Assembly: GCF_002082565.1 (NCBI RefSeq)
Contig: NZ_CP020562.1
Span: 1,364,001 to 1,428,000 of the forward strand
Length of the DNA: 64,000 bases
Direction of reading: 5' to 3'
From: Halomonas sp. GT
GTDB lineage: Bacteria; Pseudomonadota; Gammaproteobacteria; Pseudomonadales; Halomonadaceae
The translations under genes were made by a program, and so were the position numbers. Of the stretch, positions 37,410 through 45,466 are shown piece by piece. Numbering within the stretch: the first letter of the stretch is position 1; each line of letters begins with the position of its first letter. A model generated the notes under the pieces. That model saw only the letters and a list, made by a program, of their open reading frames with translations. It searched no databases and was not told the DNA's origin.

Positions 37410-37955
37410 ATGGACGCACGTGAATACCTTAATCGCAAGGGCGTTGGCATAGAAAGAGACCCTGAACGGCCCAACACATTAGAAGAAAAAGCGTGGGAGC
37501 GAGCTCGCGGGTCAGGTAGCCAACGTCCGAAATCCGGTACGCCACATGACTGGGAAGATTGGGAGCGTCACCACGATGATTTGGCAGACGGCGCGGAAAC
37601 GTTAGAGCAGAAAATTGATAAAGAGGCTCACCAAAAAGCACTAGCTAAGGAGAAGCAGCAAGCCAAGCAAGCGCAGGCGGCAGTAGAGCACTTTACGCCT
37701 ACCGTGCAAACCACTGAGGCAGATAGCGCGCTGAAGCATCAAACCCCACCCCCCATTGTTTCTGAAGTAGTGTCAGCGTCGTCTCAACCTACATCGGTTC
37801 TGCTTGCCTACCGCGCGTTAGCCGTTTTGCTACCGCCTTTGGCCGTCGGGTTAACAGAGGGCGGGTCAAAACGTGTTGCCATTAGTATTGTATTGACGTT
37901 ATTGGGCTGGATTCCAGGGGTGGTGCATGCGTTTATATGGTTAAAAAAGCACTAA
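37410..37955 (+). CDS. Pmp3/YqaE-type domain fused to a hydrophilic N-terminal region
   Basis: Residues about 128-178 (LAYRALAVLLPPLAVGLTEGG and VLTLLGWIPGVVHAFIWLKK) match the two-helix Pmp3/UPF0057 pattern, with the LLPPLAV and LGWIPGVVHA signatures. Such proteins are usually about 55 residues. Here a 125-residue, highly charged and Gln/Ala-rich N-terminal part precedes it, with Trp-Glu-rich DWEDWERHHDD. Pmp3 proteins are associated with membrane potential and salt stress. The start has GCAAGGAG upstream of ATG 37410. The gene is alone between a CBS gene and a transporter gene. Confidence 0.75.
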   Translation: MDAREYLNRKGVGIERDPERPNTLEEKAWERARGSGSQRPKSGTPHDWEDWERHHDDLADGAETLEQKIDKEAHQKALAKEKQQAKQAQAAVEHFTPTVQTTEADSALKHQTPPPIVSEVVSASSQPTSVLLAYRALAVLLPPLAVGLTEGGSKRVAISIVLTLLGWIPGVVHAFIWLKKH

Positions 37956-38040
37956 GCTAGCGATTCCTCATCTAGCCCATTGGCAGTTGTCGTGAAGTGC
38001 GTATAATCCCCGTCAACTTTTCTGTGCTATGGGGTTTACT

Positions 38041-38910
38041 ATGGGCTACCTTGTTGGCGTGACGGCGTTGTGGGCGTTCTCTTTTTCGTTGATTGGCGTA
38101 TATCTGGCAGGTCAAGTAGACAGCTACTTTGCGGTGCTTGTGCGGGTAACGCTCGCCATGCTGGTGTTCCTGCCATTTTTACGGCCCAGCTTGCTGCGCG
38201 GTAAACAGCGTTTAGCGTTAATGGCGCTGGGTGCAGTGCAGTTAGGCATCATGTACACCTTCTTCTATCACTCGTTTTTGCTGCTATCGGTTCCTGAGGT
38301 TCTGCTATTCACGATTTTTACGCCAGTTTATATTGCACTTCTAGATGACCTAATGTTTAAGCGCTTCACGCCTATTTATCTAGTGACTGCACTATTGGCG
38401 GTGATCGGGGCGGGCGTCATTCGTTACGATGGTATTGATAGTGGTTTCTGGCTGGGCTTTTTGGTTGTGCAGGGGGCTAATCTCTGTTTTGCGTTAGGCC
38501 AGGTTGGCTATCGTCGTCTCGCAGCTGATTTGCCGCCCACTCTGTCGTGGCATAACGTCTTTGGTTGGTTCTTTATCGGTGCAATGCTAGTGGCGCTCCC
38601 TGCCTTTTTGCTCTTTGGTAATACGACAGCGCTGCCCAGTACTCCGGTGCAGTGGAGTGTATTGGCATGGCTTGGGCTAGTGGCTTCTGGCGTGGGTTAT
38701 TTCGCTTGGAATCAAGGAGCCACTAAGGTTGATGCAGGAACGCTGGCCATAATGAACAATGCGCTGGTACCTGCGGGCTTGGTGGTTAACCTGGTGATTT
38801 GGAACCGGGATGCAGATATAGGCAAGCTACTATTGGGCGCCGCTATCATGGCCGCTTCTCTGTGGTTAAATCACTGGTGGTTGCAGCGTCGTCGCGCTAT
38901 ACCGGTCTAA
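38041..38910 (+). CDS. DMT-superfamily transporter (EamA type)
   Basis: The 289-residue membrane protein shows about ten helices in two EamA halves: GVTALWAFSFSLIGVYLAGQVDSYFAVLVRVTLAM in the first and GVGYFAWNQGATKVDAGTLAIMNNALVPAGLVV in the second (separate blocks). EamA proteins export or import amino acids and small metabolites; YddG- and RhtA-like proteins are relatives. The substrate cannot be told from sequence. The ATG at 38041 is chosen since GGGG is 6 bases upstream and the protein then begins MGYLVGVTALWAF. Confidence 0.85.
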   Translation: MGYLVGVTALWAFSFSLIGVYLAGQVDSYFAVLVRVTLAMLVFLPFLRPSLLRGKQRLALMALGAVQLGIMYTFFYHSFLLLSVPEVLLFTIFTPVYIALLDDLMFKRFTPIYLVTALLAVIGAGVIRYDGIDSGFWLGFLVVQGANLCFALGQVGYRRLAADLPPTLSWHNVFGWFFIGAMLVALPAFLLFGNTTALPSTPVQWSVLAWLGLVASGVGYFAWNQGATKVDAGTLAIMNNALVPAGLVVNLVIWNRDADIGKLLLGAAIMAASLWLNHWWLQRRRAIPV

Positions 38911-39026
38911 CTAATTCAAGCTATTGTTTTTGCCCAGAGTAGCCAGTGGTTTCGCGTTGCGCTGGGCAATTTGCTCGACACCCTCATACTCTCCATAATG
39001 TGGGCTGATGCCAGCGAGAGTTGTCC

Positions 39027-40019
39027 ATGTCTAACACCCCATCGTCAGGTTTAGCACCCTTGAGCCAGGCCAAACGCACGCAGCCTTTTGAAACGACGCC
39101 CTTAAAAGCGACGTCCTTTAAAGCGACGTCCTTTAAAACAACGCCCTTTAAAACAATCGGCTTAATCGGTCGTTTAGGCAGTGACAAAGTGGTCGATTCG
39201 CTTAAACGGTTGGTCAGCTATCTAGTTGCCCACGACTATAAAGTTCTGATTGAAGACCGAACAGCAACGGTGTTGCCGAACCATGGCCTGCCTGAAGCCA
39301 GCCGCCGCATGTTGGGGGAACTGTGCGATTTAGTCATCGTTGTGGGAGGAGATGGTAGCCTACTCGGGGCTGCTCGTACGCTATGCCTCAGCGGTACGTT
39401 GATGTTAGGCGTTAATCGGGGGCGGTTAGGCTTTTTAACGGATATTTCTCCCGATGAGCTGGAAAGCCGGGTTGGCGAAGTGTTGGCGGGTGAGTTTGAA
39501 GTTGAAGAGCGTTTCTTGCTAGATGCCGTGTTGTACCGAAATGGTAAAGCGGTGGGGAGCGGTGTGGCGCTCAATGAAGTGGTGGTTCATCCAGGTAAAG
39601 CGGTGCGCATGATTGAATTCGAACTGTTTATTGACGGGCAGTTTGTGTACAGCCAACGTAGCGATGGTCTGATTATTGCCACGCCCACTGGCTCAACCGC
39701 CTATGCACTTTCTGGCGGTGGGCCAATTATGCACCCCAAACTTGATGTGGTGACGTTGGTGCCTATGTTCCCCCATACGCTTTCGAGTCGTCCTATTGTG
39801 ATTGACGCTGCCAGTGAAATCCGAGTTCACATTGGTGAAACCAATCAGACCTATCCCCATATCAGCTGCGACGGACAAACCCGTGCCGTGGCTAAACCTG
39901 ACGATGTGCTCGTTATTCAACGTAAACCGGAACGTGTTCAACTCGTGCATCCTATTGGGCATAACTTCTATGAAGTGTTGCGCAGTAAACTCGGCTGGAG
40001 CCATCGGCTAGGGGATTAA
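39027..40019 (+). CDS. nadK: NAD kinase NadK with N-terminal repeat extension
   Basis: NadK phosphorylates NAD to NADP. The 330-residue product has GGDGSLLGAARTL (GGDG at 107-110), NRGRLGFLTD, and the PTGSTAYALSGGGP block that binds NAD. The normal family start (IGLIGRLGS) is at residue 44, so the first 43 residues are an extension; they include four degenerate pentapeptides (TTPLK, ATSFK, ATSFK, TTPFK). Usual NadK length is about 292-296. An in-frame TTG at 39021 is also possible. GAGAG is 6 bases upstream of ATG 39027. The next gene starts 2 bases after the stop. Confidence 0.94.
   Translation: MSNTPSSGLAPLSQAKRTQPFETTPLKATSFKATSFKTTPFKTIGLIGRLGSDKVVDSLKRLVSYLVAHDYKVLIEDRTATVLPNHGLPEASRRMLGELCDLVIVVGGDGSLLGAARTLCLSGTLMLGVNRGRLGFLTDISPDELESRVGEVLAGEFEVEERFLLDAVLYRNGKAVGSGVALNEVVVHPGKAVRMIEFELFIDGQFVYSQRSDGLIIATPTGSTAYALSGGGPIMHPKLDVVTLVPMFPHTLSSRPIVIDAASEIRVHIGETNQTYPHISCDGQTRAVAKPDDVLVIQRKPERVQLVHPIGHNFYEVLRSKLGWSHRLGD
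39096..39156. repeat. 15-bp tandem repeat inside the start of nadK
   Basis: Four 15-base units, related to ACGACGCCCTTAAAA and AGCGACGTCCTTTAA, encode the pentapeptides TTPLK-ATSFK-ATSFK-TTPFK between residues 23 and 42 of NadK. They keep the reading frame. Confidence 0.85.
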
Positions 40020-40020
40020 T

Positions 40021-41007
40021 ATGGAGGGCTACGATTTAATCGGGGATGTACATGGCTGTGGTGCAACACTGGCAGCGTTACTAGAACGGCTTGGGTATCA
40101 TCAGCGGGGTGGGGTGTATCGTCACCCTCGCCGAAAAGTGATCTTTTTAGGCGATTTAATTGATCGTGGCCCCCGTATTCGTCTAGCGGTTACCATCGCA
40201 CGCAGGATGGTTGAAGAGGGCGAAGCATATATTGTCATGGGTAACCATGAGTACAATGCCCTGGCCTATACGCACCCTGCGCCTCCTGGTAGCAACAAGC
40301 GCTGGCTGCGCGAACATACGCCGCGCCATAATCGTATTATTGAAGATACGCTGGCTCAGTACCGCGATTATACCAATGAGTGGGAAGACACCTTGGCGTG
40401 GTTTAAGACTATTCCGCTATGTCTTGAGCTGGATGGGATTCGTGTGGTGCATGCCTGCTGGGATGACGAGTTGATTCGACAGCTTAAACAGCGTGCCCCC
40501 AGCGCCTGCATGGACAACCACTTTCTGATTGAGTCCACTGATCCCTCAACGCAAGCTTTCCGTATACTTGACCGCCTAACTCGCGGGCCCCATATACCGT
40601 TGCCAAAAGGCATTGCGATACACTCAGGCGATGGCTTTACCAGGCAGAGTTTTCGTGCGCACTTTTGGTCAGCGAATCCCCAGCAGTGGGGAGACGTGGT
40701 ATTTCAGCCGGATAACCTTCCTGGTGACTTAGAGACCAGAACGCTGACCGATACTGAGCGTCAGCGCCTTAGTTATTACGGCCCTGAACAGCCACCTTTA
40801 TTTATCGGCCATTACTGGTGCGAGGGTATTCCCGCCTTACCAGCACACAACATTGCCTGCTTGGATTATAGTGCGGTGAAATTTGGCCGTTTAGTGGCTT
40901 ATCGCTGGAGCGGAGAAGCGCGGCTCAATGCTGATCATTTTGTGTGGATACAGGTGCCAAAAGAGGAGCGGGCACTGCCTAAACCGTGGGAAATAGATTT
41001 TGATTAA
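40021..41007 (+). CDS. ApaH-like metallophosphoesterase
   Basis: The 328-residue protein has all metal-binding motifs of the calcineurin-like fold: GDVHGCG (residues 8-14), FLGDLIDRGP, VMGNHEYNAL and downstream GHYWCEG. The order matches PPP-type phosphatases and ApaH-like enzymes that cut diadenosine polyphosphates or phosphoproteins. The actual substrate is unknown. Its ATG is one base after the nadK stop, so translation is probably coupled; NAD-related nucleotide metabolism may be a shared theme, but this is inference. A terminator lies 114 bases after the stop. Confidence 0.88.
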   Translation: MEGYDLIGDVHGCGATLAALLERLGYHQRGGVYRHPRRKVIFLGDLIDRGPRIRLAVTIARRMVEEGEAYIVMGNHEYNALAYTHPAPPGSNKRWLREHTPRHNRIIEDTLAQYRDYTNEWEDTLAWFKTIPLCLELDGIRVVHACWDDELIRQLKQRAPSACMDNHFLIESTDPSTQAFRILDRLTRGPHIPLPKGIAIHSGDGFTRQSFRAHFWSANPQQWGDVVFQPDNLPGDLETRTLTDTERQRLSYYGPEQPPLFIGHYWCEGIPALPAHNIACLDYSAVKFGRLVAYRWSGEARLNADHFVWIQVPKEERALPKPWEIDFD

Positions 41008-41059
41008 TAGCGGTATTTTTCAACTTTACACATGGTTACATATTTTTTTCAAAATAGCT

Positions 41060-41151
41060 GAACTAACGGTGTTGTCGGTTATCAGAGTAAGTGTTCCCTT
41101 GAATGATCCCTTGCTTTTTGATCCGGCGGCCCCCTCCGCCGGATTTTTTTC
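41060..41151 (+). ncRNA. Second candidate small RNA or 3' UTR-derived RNA
   Basis: The region before the terminator at 41121 has TAACGGTGTTGT (41064-41075) and GATCCCTTGCTT (41105-41116), close matches to the 36.6 kb region. TCCCTTGAATGATCCCTTGC repeats a pyrimidine-rich TCCCTTG twice, which could pair with ribosome sites. It could equally be the 3' end of the upstream phosphatase mRNA. Confidence 0.3.
41121..41151 (+). terminator. Strong intrinsic terminator
   Basis: ATCCGGCGG at 41121-41129 and CCGCCGGAT at 41136-41144 form a 9-bp GC-rich stem with a 6-base loop, followed by seven T. Confidence 0.92.
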
Positions 41152-41214
41152 GTCTATCCGTTGGTGACGCGGCGTGTCATTGCGCCGATTCTTATTGGTT
41201 GAAAGGAACCTGCC

Positions 41215-42066
41215 ATGCATCCAGTCATGCTTTTACCTACGGGCGCGGACACAAAAGAACTGCGTAAAGCGCTATGGCACTACCGCATTGGACACCGTAT
41301 TACCGATGAAGCAGATGGCCAGCTACTATGGGTTGCTGACCCGCACCAACATGATGAAATGAGATCGTTGGTGAGTCGATGGGAGCGAGGTGAGCCTCTG
41401 ATTACGACGACTGTTCGACCCACTCACCGTGGCGTGAGCAGTCGCTTGGTGCCGATGTTGCGCCAAGTGCCGGTAACAGCGCTGATGATTGGTATTAGCC
41501 TGTTGGTTTTTGCCCTAACGGGAGTGTTTGGCGACTTACTAATTGTAGGGCTCACCATCGTGCCGGTGGGTGTTTCAGGTGGGCAGCTCGTATATGGCAA
41601 CCTTAGTGACACAATAATGTCTGGCCAAGTATGGCGCTTACTGTCGCCTGCGTTTTTACACTTTGGCTGGATGCATTTGATCTTCAACCTGATGTGGGTA
41701 TGGTACTTCGGTCGTCAAATTGAGCAGCTTCAGGGTAGTCGTACCATGCTGCTACTGCTTCTGGTTGCCGGTATTGGCGCTAACATTGCGCAATATGTCA
41801 CTGGCACAGTGCTGTTTGGCGGTATGTCTGGTGTGGTTTACGCCTTGCTAGCTCATGTGTGGCTGATGTCCTATCGTGCCCCGCAAAGCGGATTTTTCGT
41901 CCCCCAGATGCTAGTCGTCTTTATGTTGGGCTGGATGGTGTTCACCATGACCAATATTGCCGGTAGCGTGGGTTTTGGCAACGTTGCGAATGAAGCGCAC
42001 TTGGGCGGGCTGCTCGTGGGGCTGGTCACAGGCTGGTATTATTCATCCAAACGAAGCAAACATTAA
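41215..42066 (+). CDS. glpG: Rhomboid protease GlpG
   Basis: GlpG is an intramembrane serine protease. The 283-residue protein has an N-terminal cytoplasmic domain (residues 1-82) followed by six membrane helices. The catalytic dyad is Ser205 in GGMSGVVYALL and His262 in ANEAHLGGLLVG, both in the family positions. HFGWMHLIFNLMWVWYFGRQIE is the conserved helix 2 block. The ribosome site GAAAGGA is a few bases upstream. The yeaC gene begins 12 bases beyond the stop, so the two are co-transcribed. Confidence 0.93.
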   Translation: MHPVMLLPTGADTKELRKALWHYRIGHRITDEADGQLLWVADPHQHDEMRSLVSRWERGEPLITTTVRPTHRGVSSRLVPMLRQVPVTALMIGISLLVFALTGVFGDLLIVGLTIVPVGVSGGQLVYGNLSDTIMSGQVWRLLSPAFLHFGWMHLIFNLMWVWYFGRQIEQLQGSRTMLLLLLVAGIGANIAQYVTGTVLFGGMSGVVYALLAHVWLMSYRAPQSGFFVPQMLVVFMLGWMVFTMTNIAGSVGFGNVANEAHLGGLLVGLVTGWYYSSKRSKH

Positions 42067-42077
42067 AGGTGCCTACG

Positions 42078-42362
42078 ATGAGTGACATGACCTTCGATAA
42101 AATGATTAACCAAATGACGCCCGCCATTTACGAAAGCCTCAAACAGGCAGTTGCGTTGCGGAAATGGCCCGATGGCCGATATTTGACGCCAGAACAGACC
42201 GAGCTGTGCCTGGAAGCGGTGATGCGTTTTGAGGTGGAGAATAACGTTCCTGAAGAGAGCCGTGTCGGCTATCTGGAGCAGCGTACCTGTGGTGCTGGCG
42301 CGACAGGTGCCGGTGTTTCACCTGAAATGGCAGGCCTTGCCCGGGATGCCACGCGTGACTGA
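42078..42362 (+). CDS. yeaC: YeaC-family protein (DUF1315)
   Basis: The 94-residue product carries the YeaC signature: FDKMINQMTPAIYESLKQAVALRKWPDGRYLTPEQTELCLEAVMRFE. The role of the family is unknown. Start is the ATG at 42078, 8 bases after AAAGG; an earlier in-frame start (42069) has none. Its C-terminus (GAGATGAGVSPEMAG) is low in complexity. It overlaps the following DUF2797 gene by 17 bases if that begins at 42346. Confidence 0.9.
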   Translation: MSDMTFDKMINQMTPAIYESLKQAVALRKWPDGRYLTPEQTELCLEAVMRFEVENNVPEESRVGYLEQRTCGAGATGAGVSPEMAGLARDATRD

Positions 42363-43212
42363 TGATCTGTTTGCCTCGGTAGCATCCCCGGTGCAAGGGT
42401 GCTTGCAAAAAATGGCGGCTGATTTGCCTAGTCGCCAAGATGATCGGGTGGTGTATCACCTTCGCGCGGGAGACCATCGAATGCCACTGAATGAGCGTAT
42501 CGGCTCGCCGATGCGTCTTGCCTGGAGTGGCGCGATTGCTTGTACCCACTGCGGGCGGGCAACCAAAAAAAGCTTTGCTCAAGGCTACTGTTACCCCTGT
42601 TTTAAACGCTTAGCTCAGTGTGATACATGCATCATGAAACCTGAGACTTGCCACTATCATCAGGGCACCTGCCGCGACCCCGGGTGGGGTGAAAAGCACT
42701 GCTTCCAGCCACACATTGTCTACTTGGCGAACTCATCAGGCTTGAAGGTGGGTATCACCCGCAAAACGCAAATGCCTACCCGTTGGCTGGACCAAGGGGC
42801 TATTCAGGCGTTGCCTATTCTTGAGGTAAACACCCGACAGCAGTCTGGTTTTGTCGAAATGCTCTTTAAAGAGCAAGTGGCCGACCGAACTAACTGGCGT
42901 GCCATGCTAAAAGGCGAGGTGAAACCACTGGATTTGTGCGCAGAGCGTGACCGTCTTTTCAATCTGTTCGGCGATGGGTTAGGGCGGTTACGTGACGTGC
43001 ATGGTGCGGATGCCATTCGTGCGCTGGACGAAACGCCACTGGACTTTCATTATCCCGTGGCGACTTTCCCGACTAAAGTGACGTCCCATAACTTTGATAA
43101 GCAGCCGCTGATTGAAGGTACTCTTCAAGGTGTAAAAGGGCAGTACCTGATCTTTGATACTGGAGTTATTAACCTTCGTAAATTCACCGGTTACGAAATC
43201 ACCGTGAAGTAA
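42346..43212 (+). CDS. DUF2797 zinc-binding protein
   Basis: The 288-residue product has many Cys in pairs: CTHCGRATKKSFAQGYCYPC, then CDTCIMKPETCHYHQGTC. This suits one or two zinc ribbons. The second half contains VYLANSSGLKVGITRKTQMPTRWLDQGA, which resembles the GIY-YIG nuclease-like region of DUF2797. The role is unknown. The start is uncertain: ATG 42346 overlaps yeaC by 17 bases; GTG 42355 and ATG 42411 are possible. The gene ends before a 140-base gap preceding the oxidase cluster. Confidence 0.8.
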   Translation: MPRVTDDLFASVASPVQGCLQKMAADLPSRQDDRVVYHLRAGDHRMPLNERIGSPMRLAWSGAIACTHCGRATKKSFAQGYCYPCFKRLAQCDTCIMKPETCHYHQGTCRDPGWGEKHCFQPHIVYLANSSGLKVGITRKTQMPTRWLDQGAIQALPILEVNTRQQSGFVEMLFKEQVADRTNWRAMLKGEVKPLDLCAERDRLFNLFGDGLGRLRDVHGADAIRALDETPLDFHYPVATFPTKVTSHNFDKQPLIEGTLQGVKGQYLIFDTGVINLRKFTGYEITVK

Positions 43213-43354
43213 CCCTTGTCATATCTCCTAACGGGTTCTTTTAACTGATTATAACTACCTATCTTAGCCATCCTGCCTAGCCAGAGTCGCTTTTGTTAAC
43301 TAAGGTTGTTAGGGATAAATCCCATTCTGCCTTACGCAACGCAAGGAAGCCTCG

Positions 43355-43780
43355 ATGCCATGGCTAAAACTGCTGCACATTGCCGCACTGGTCATCTGGT
43401 GCGGCGCACTTCTATACCTACCCGCTCTACTTTTGCATGCACTTCAACTGCGTAAAGACGCTGGGTTCGCGCAAGGCGCACCCCCGATGCCGCGATTTTT
43501 CTACAACTCCGTCGCAACGCCTGCTGCTCTGGTCGCCATCGCGTCCGGCACGTTACTGTTTCTGCTGCATGGCCTTCTCGGAGGGTGGTTAATTCTTAAA
43601 CTAGGTGCCGTTGTGCTAATGGTGGTCGCCCACGGCTGTTTCGGTTGGCTGATTTTGCGGCTGGAAATGGGTATTTTTAAAGGGGTAAAAGTTGCCAGCT
43701 TATGCGCCTTAGTCCTCGCGTTAACGGGTATATTTGGTGTTCTTGGATTTGTGCTCTCCAAACCGCTGGCTTGGAGTTAA
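43355..43780 (+). CDS. CopD-like small membrane protein of the oxidase cluster
   Basis: The 141-residue membrane protein has four hydrophobic helices with LLHIAALVIWCGALLYLPALLL at the start, and ends in LTGIFGVLGFVLSKPLAWS. The pattern of a His in helix 1 and a Trp-Cys-Gly motif resembles the CopD/HemJ-like group of cofactor-related membrane proteins. It opens the cytochrome c oxidase cluster, so a role in heme or copper delivery is plausible. AAGGAA is just upstream of the ATG. Confidence 0.7.
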   Translation: MPWLKLLHIAALVIWCGALLYLPALLLHALQLRKDAGFAQGAPPMPRFFYNSVATPAALVAIASGTLLFLLHGLLGGWLILKLGAVVLMVVAHGCFGWLILRLEMGIFKGVKVASLCALVLALTGIFGVLGFVLSKPLAWS

Positions 43781-43865
43781 CGCGATGACGACGGCTCCCT
43801 TTATTGCCTTCACTTCTGTTGCTATCACTATTGTTGTTATCGCTACTATTGCCAACATTATGCTG

Positions 43866-44333
43866 TTAAGGCGACTTCTCAACGTCGACGCCGACGGCAT
43901 GCTCGTATACCAACTGGCCTCCCAGCCAACCTGCCAGTGCGATCAAGCTGGCAGTTACCAGCGAAATTGCCAAGCCCCAAGGCAGCACAGCGCTTGGTTC
44001 AGTAAAACGCAAAAGCCAGTTCAACGATGCCAGGGAAAGCATAACGACGGCCACAATTGCGTGGCTCCAGCCGGTGATCAGGCGGCGGATCCGCGCCACG
44101 GTGACCAGGTCAATAATGCCCGCTACCGAGGCAATCCAGCCGCCAAACGCGCCTACCCCCGCCAACCACAAACCGCTGCGCAGCCAGAAGGGATCTTGGG
44201 TATACCAGTAAGCCAGGTCGCTAGCGACCAGCGCCATCAGTGCGGCCACAGGAAAGTGAATCATCACTGGGTGAAGCGGATGGCCCGCCAGCGAAGCGCG
44301 GCTTTTAATCGAGCGTTGGGGAGTATGTGTCAT
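43866..44333 (-). CDS. DUF2231 membrane protein
   Basis: The 155-residue protein has four membrane helices and the DUF2231 signature SLAGHPLHPVMIHFPVAALMALVASDL, with conserved His in GHPLHP and IHFP. DUF2231 members are often found with oxidase or cytochrome genes. It is read opposite to the oxidase genes and starts 68 bases before coxB, so the two share a divergent promoter region. ATG 44333 has AGGAAG 6 bases upstream. It may bind heme, but this is not shown. Confidence 0.85.
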   Translation of the reverse strand: MTHTPQRSIKSRASLAGHPLHPVMIHFPVAALMALVASDLAYWYTQDPFWLRSGLWLAGVGAFGGWIASVAGIIDLVTVARIRRLITGWSHAIVAVVMLSLASLNWLLRFTEPSAVLPWGLAISLVTASLIALAGWLGGQLVYEHAVGVDVEKSP

Positions 44334-44401
44334 GGTCACTTCCTGTGGTTAGACAAAGCGAAAAAGTCATTCAGACCAACGGCATGTCAGGGAAATTGCT
44401 A

Positions 44402-45466
44402 ATGAGGGAGCGTAATAGCGTAACGTCCATCATCATTTCATATTTATCGTCGCGATGGGGCCGTCGTACAGCTTGCTTGCTTGCGACTTTCATACTGGGA
44501 AGCTTAGCGGGCTGCACAGGTGATAGATCTATCTTAGACCCTGCCGGGCCTGCAGCGCGAGACGTGCGGCTAATTTGGTGGGTAATGCTCGGGTTTGCCA
44601 CCTTGGTACTGATCGGGGTGACAGCACTTTGGCTTTACGCCTTTAAACCAAGAAACGTAGTGCGTACACCTAGCCAAGAACGTCGCATCGCCCGTCGCTG
44701 GATTGTCGGTGGCGGCATTATGTTGCCAGTGGCCAGCATTACCGCGCTACTAATGTTTGGTGTTCCCGCCGGCCAGCGAATGCTGACGCTTCCAATGAGC
44801 GAGCCGCCAGAAGTTATCGAGGTGATTGGTCATCAGTGGTGGTGGGAAGTGCGCTATCCCGGCGCTGAAGGTGGCGAGGTTGTTACCGCTAACCAACTGG
44901 TGATGCCTGCAGGCGAGCCCGTGGATTTTCACGTCAGCGGTGCCGATGTGATTCATGCATTTTGGGTGCCCCGACTGGGGGGGAAAATAGATATGTTGCC
45001 GGGTCGCGTAAATAAGATTCGTTTACAAGCCGATGAGCCCGCGGTGTTTGGTGCGCAGTGTGCCGAACTTTGCGGCGTGGGCCACGCCCATATGCAGTTA
45101 CATGTGGAGGCCTTGCCGCGCAGCGAGTTCGAGGCATGGTTAACTGCAAGACAAGAGGCGACGCTTAGCGAACTGTCCGTTGCCGATGCTACCTACGACG
45201 ACGCGCGTGATGCCTTTATGACACACTGTGCCCGCTGCCACCAAGTAGCGGGTGTTAGCCAGGGGGGCATTGGGCCAACGCTTTCAGATGTTGGGGCGCG
45301 CGCCACGCTAGGAGCAGGGGTGATTGCCATGGAAGAGGGGGCGGTTAGCCACTGGTTGCAGCATCACCAAACGCTAAAGCCAGGCAATAAGATGCCTACC
45401 CATAGTGATATTGAAACGGACACCTTGGATGCCCTGGGTGCTTGGCTGGAGGCCTTGTCACCATGA
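44402..45466 (+). CDS. coxB: Cytochrome c oxidase subunit II with fused cytochrome c
   Basis: The 354-residue protein has a lipobox (LAGC, Cys37), two membrane helices, and a periplasmic cupredoxin domain with the binuclear CuA set: Cys220, Cys224, His228 and Met231 in CAELCGVGHAHM. A C-terminal cytochrome c domain follows, with heme motif CARCH at residues 276-280 and a later Met in KMPTHS. This matches caa3-type oxidases. The ATG at 44402, with AGGG 9 bases upstream, is chosen over the earlier in-frame codon at 44327, which would overlap the DUF2231 start. Its stop overlaps the next gene by 4 bases. Confidence 0.95.
   Translation: MRERNSVTSIIISYLSSRWGRRTACLLATFILGSLAGCTGDRSILDPAGPAARDVRLIWWVMLGFATLVLIGVTALWLYAFKPRNVVRTPSQERRIARRWIVGGGIMLPVASITALLMFGVPAGQRMLTLPMSEPPEVIEVIGHQWWWEVRYPGAEGGEVVTANQLVMPAGEPVDFHVSGADVIHAFWVPRLGGKIDMLPGRVNKIRLQADEPAVFGAQCAELCGVGHAHMQLHVEALPRSEFEAWLTARQEATLSELSVADATYDDARDAFMTHCARCHQVAGVSQGGIGPTLSDVGARATLGAGVIAMEEGAVSHWLQHHQTLKPGNKMPTHSDIETDTLDALGAWLEALSP

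Noticed and set aside
43734..44402. 222-residue open frame on the + strand overlapping the DUF2231 gene
   Set aside because: Beyond its first residues it is the antisense of DUF2231, with Gln/His/Arg-rich composition typical of a shadow. Only the first 28 residues after 43785 are kept as a finding.
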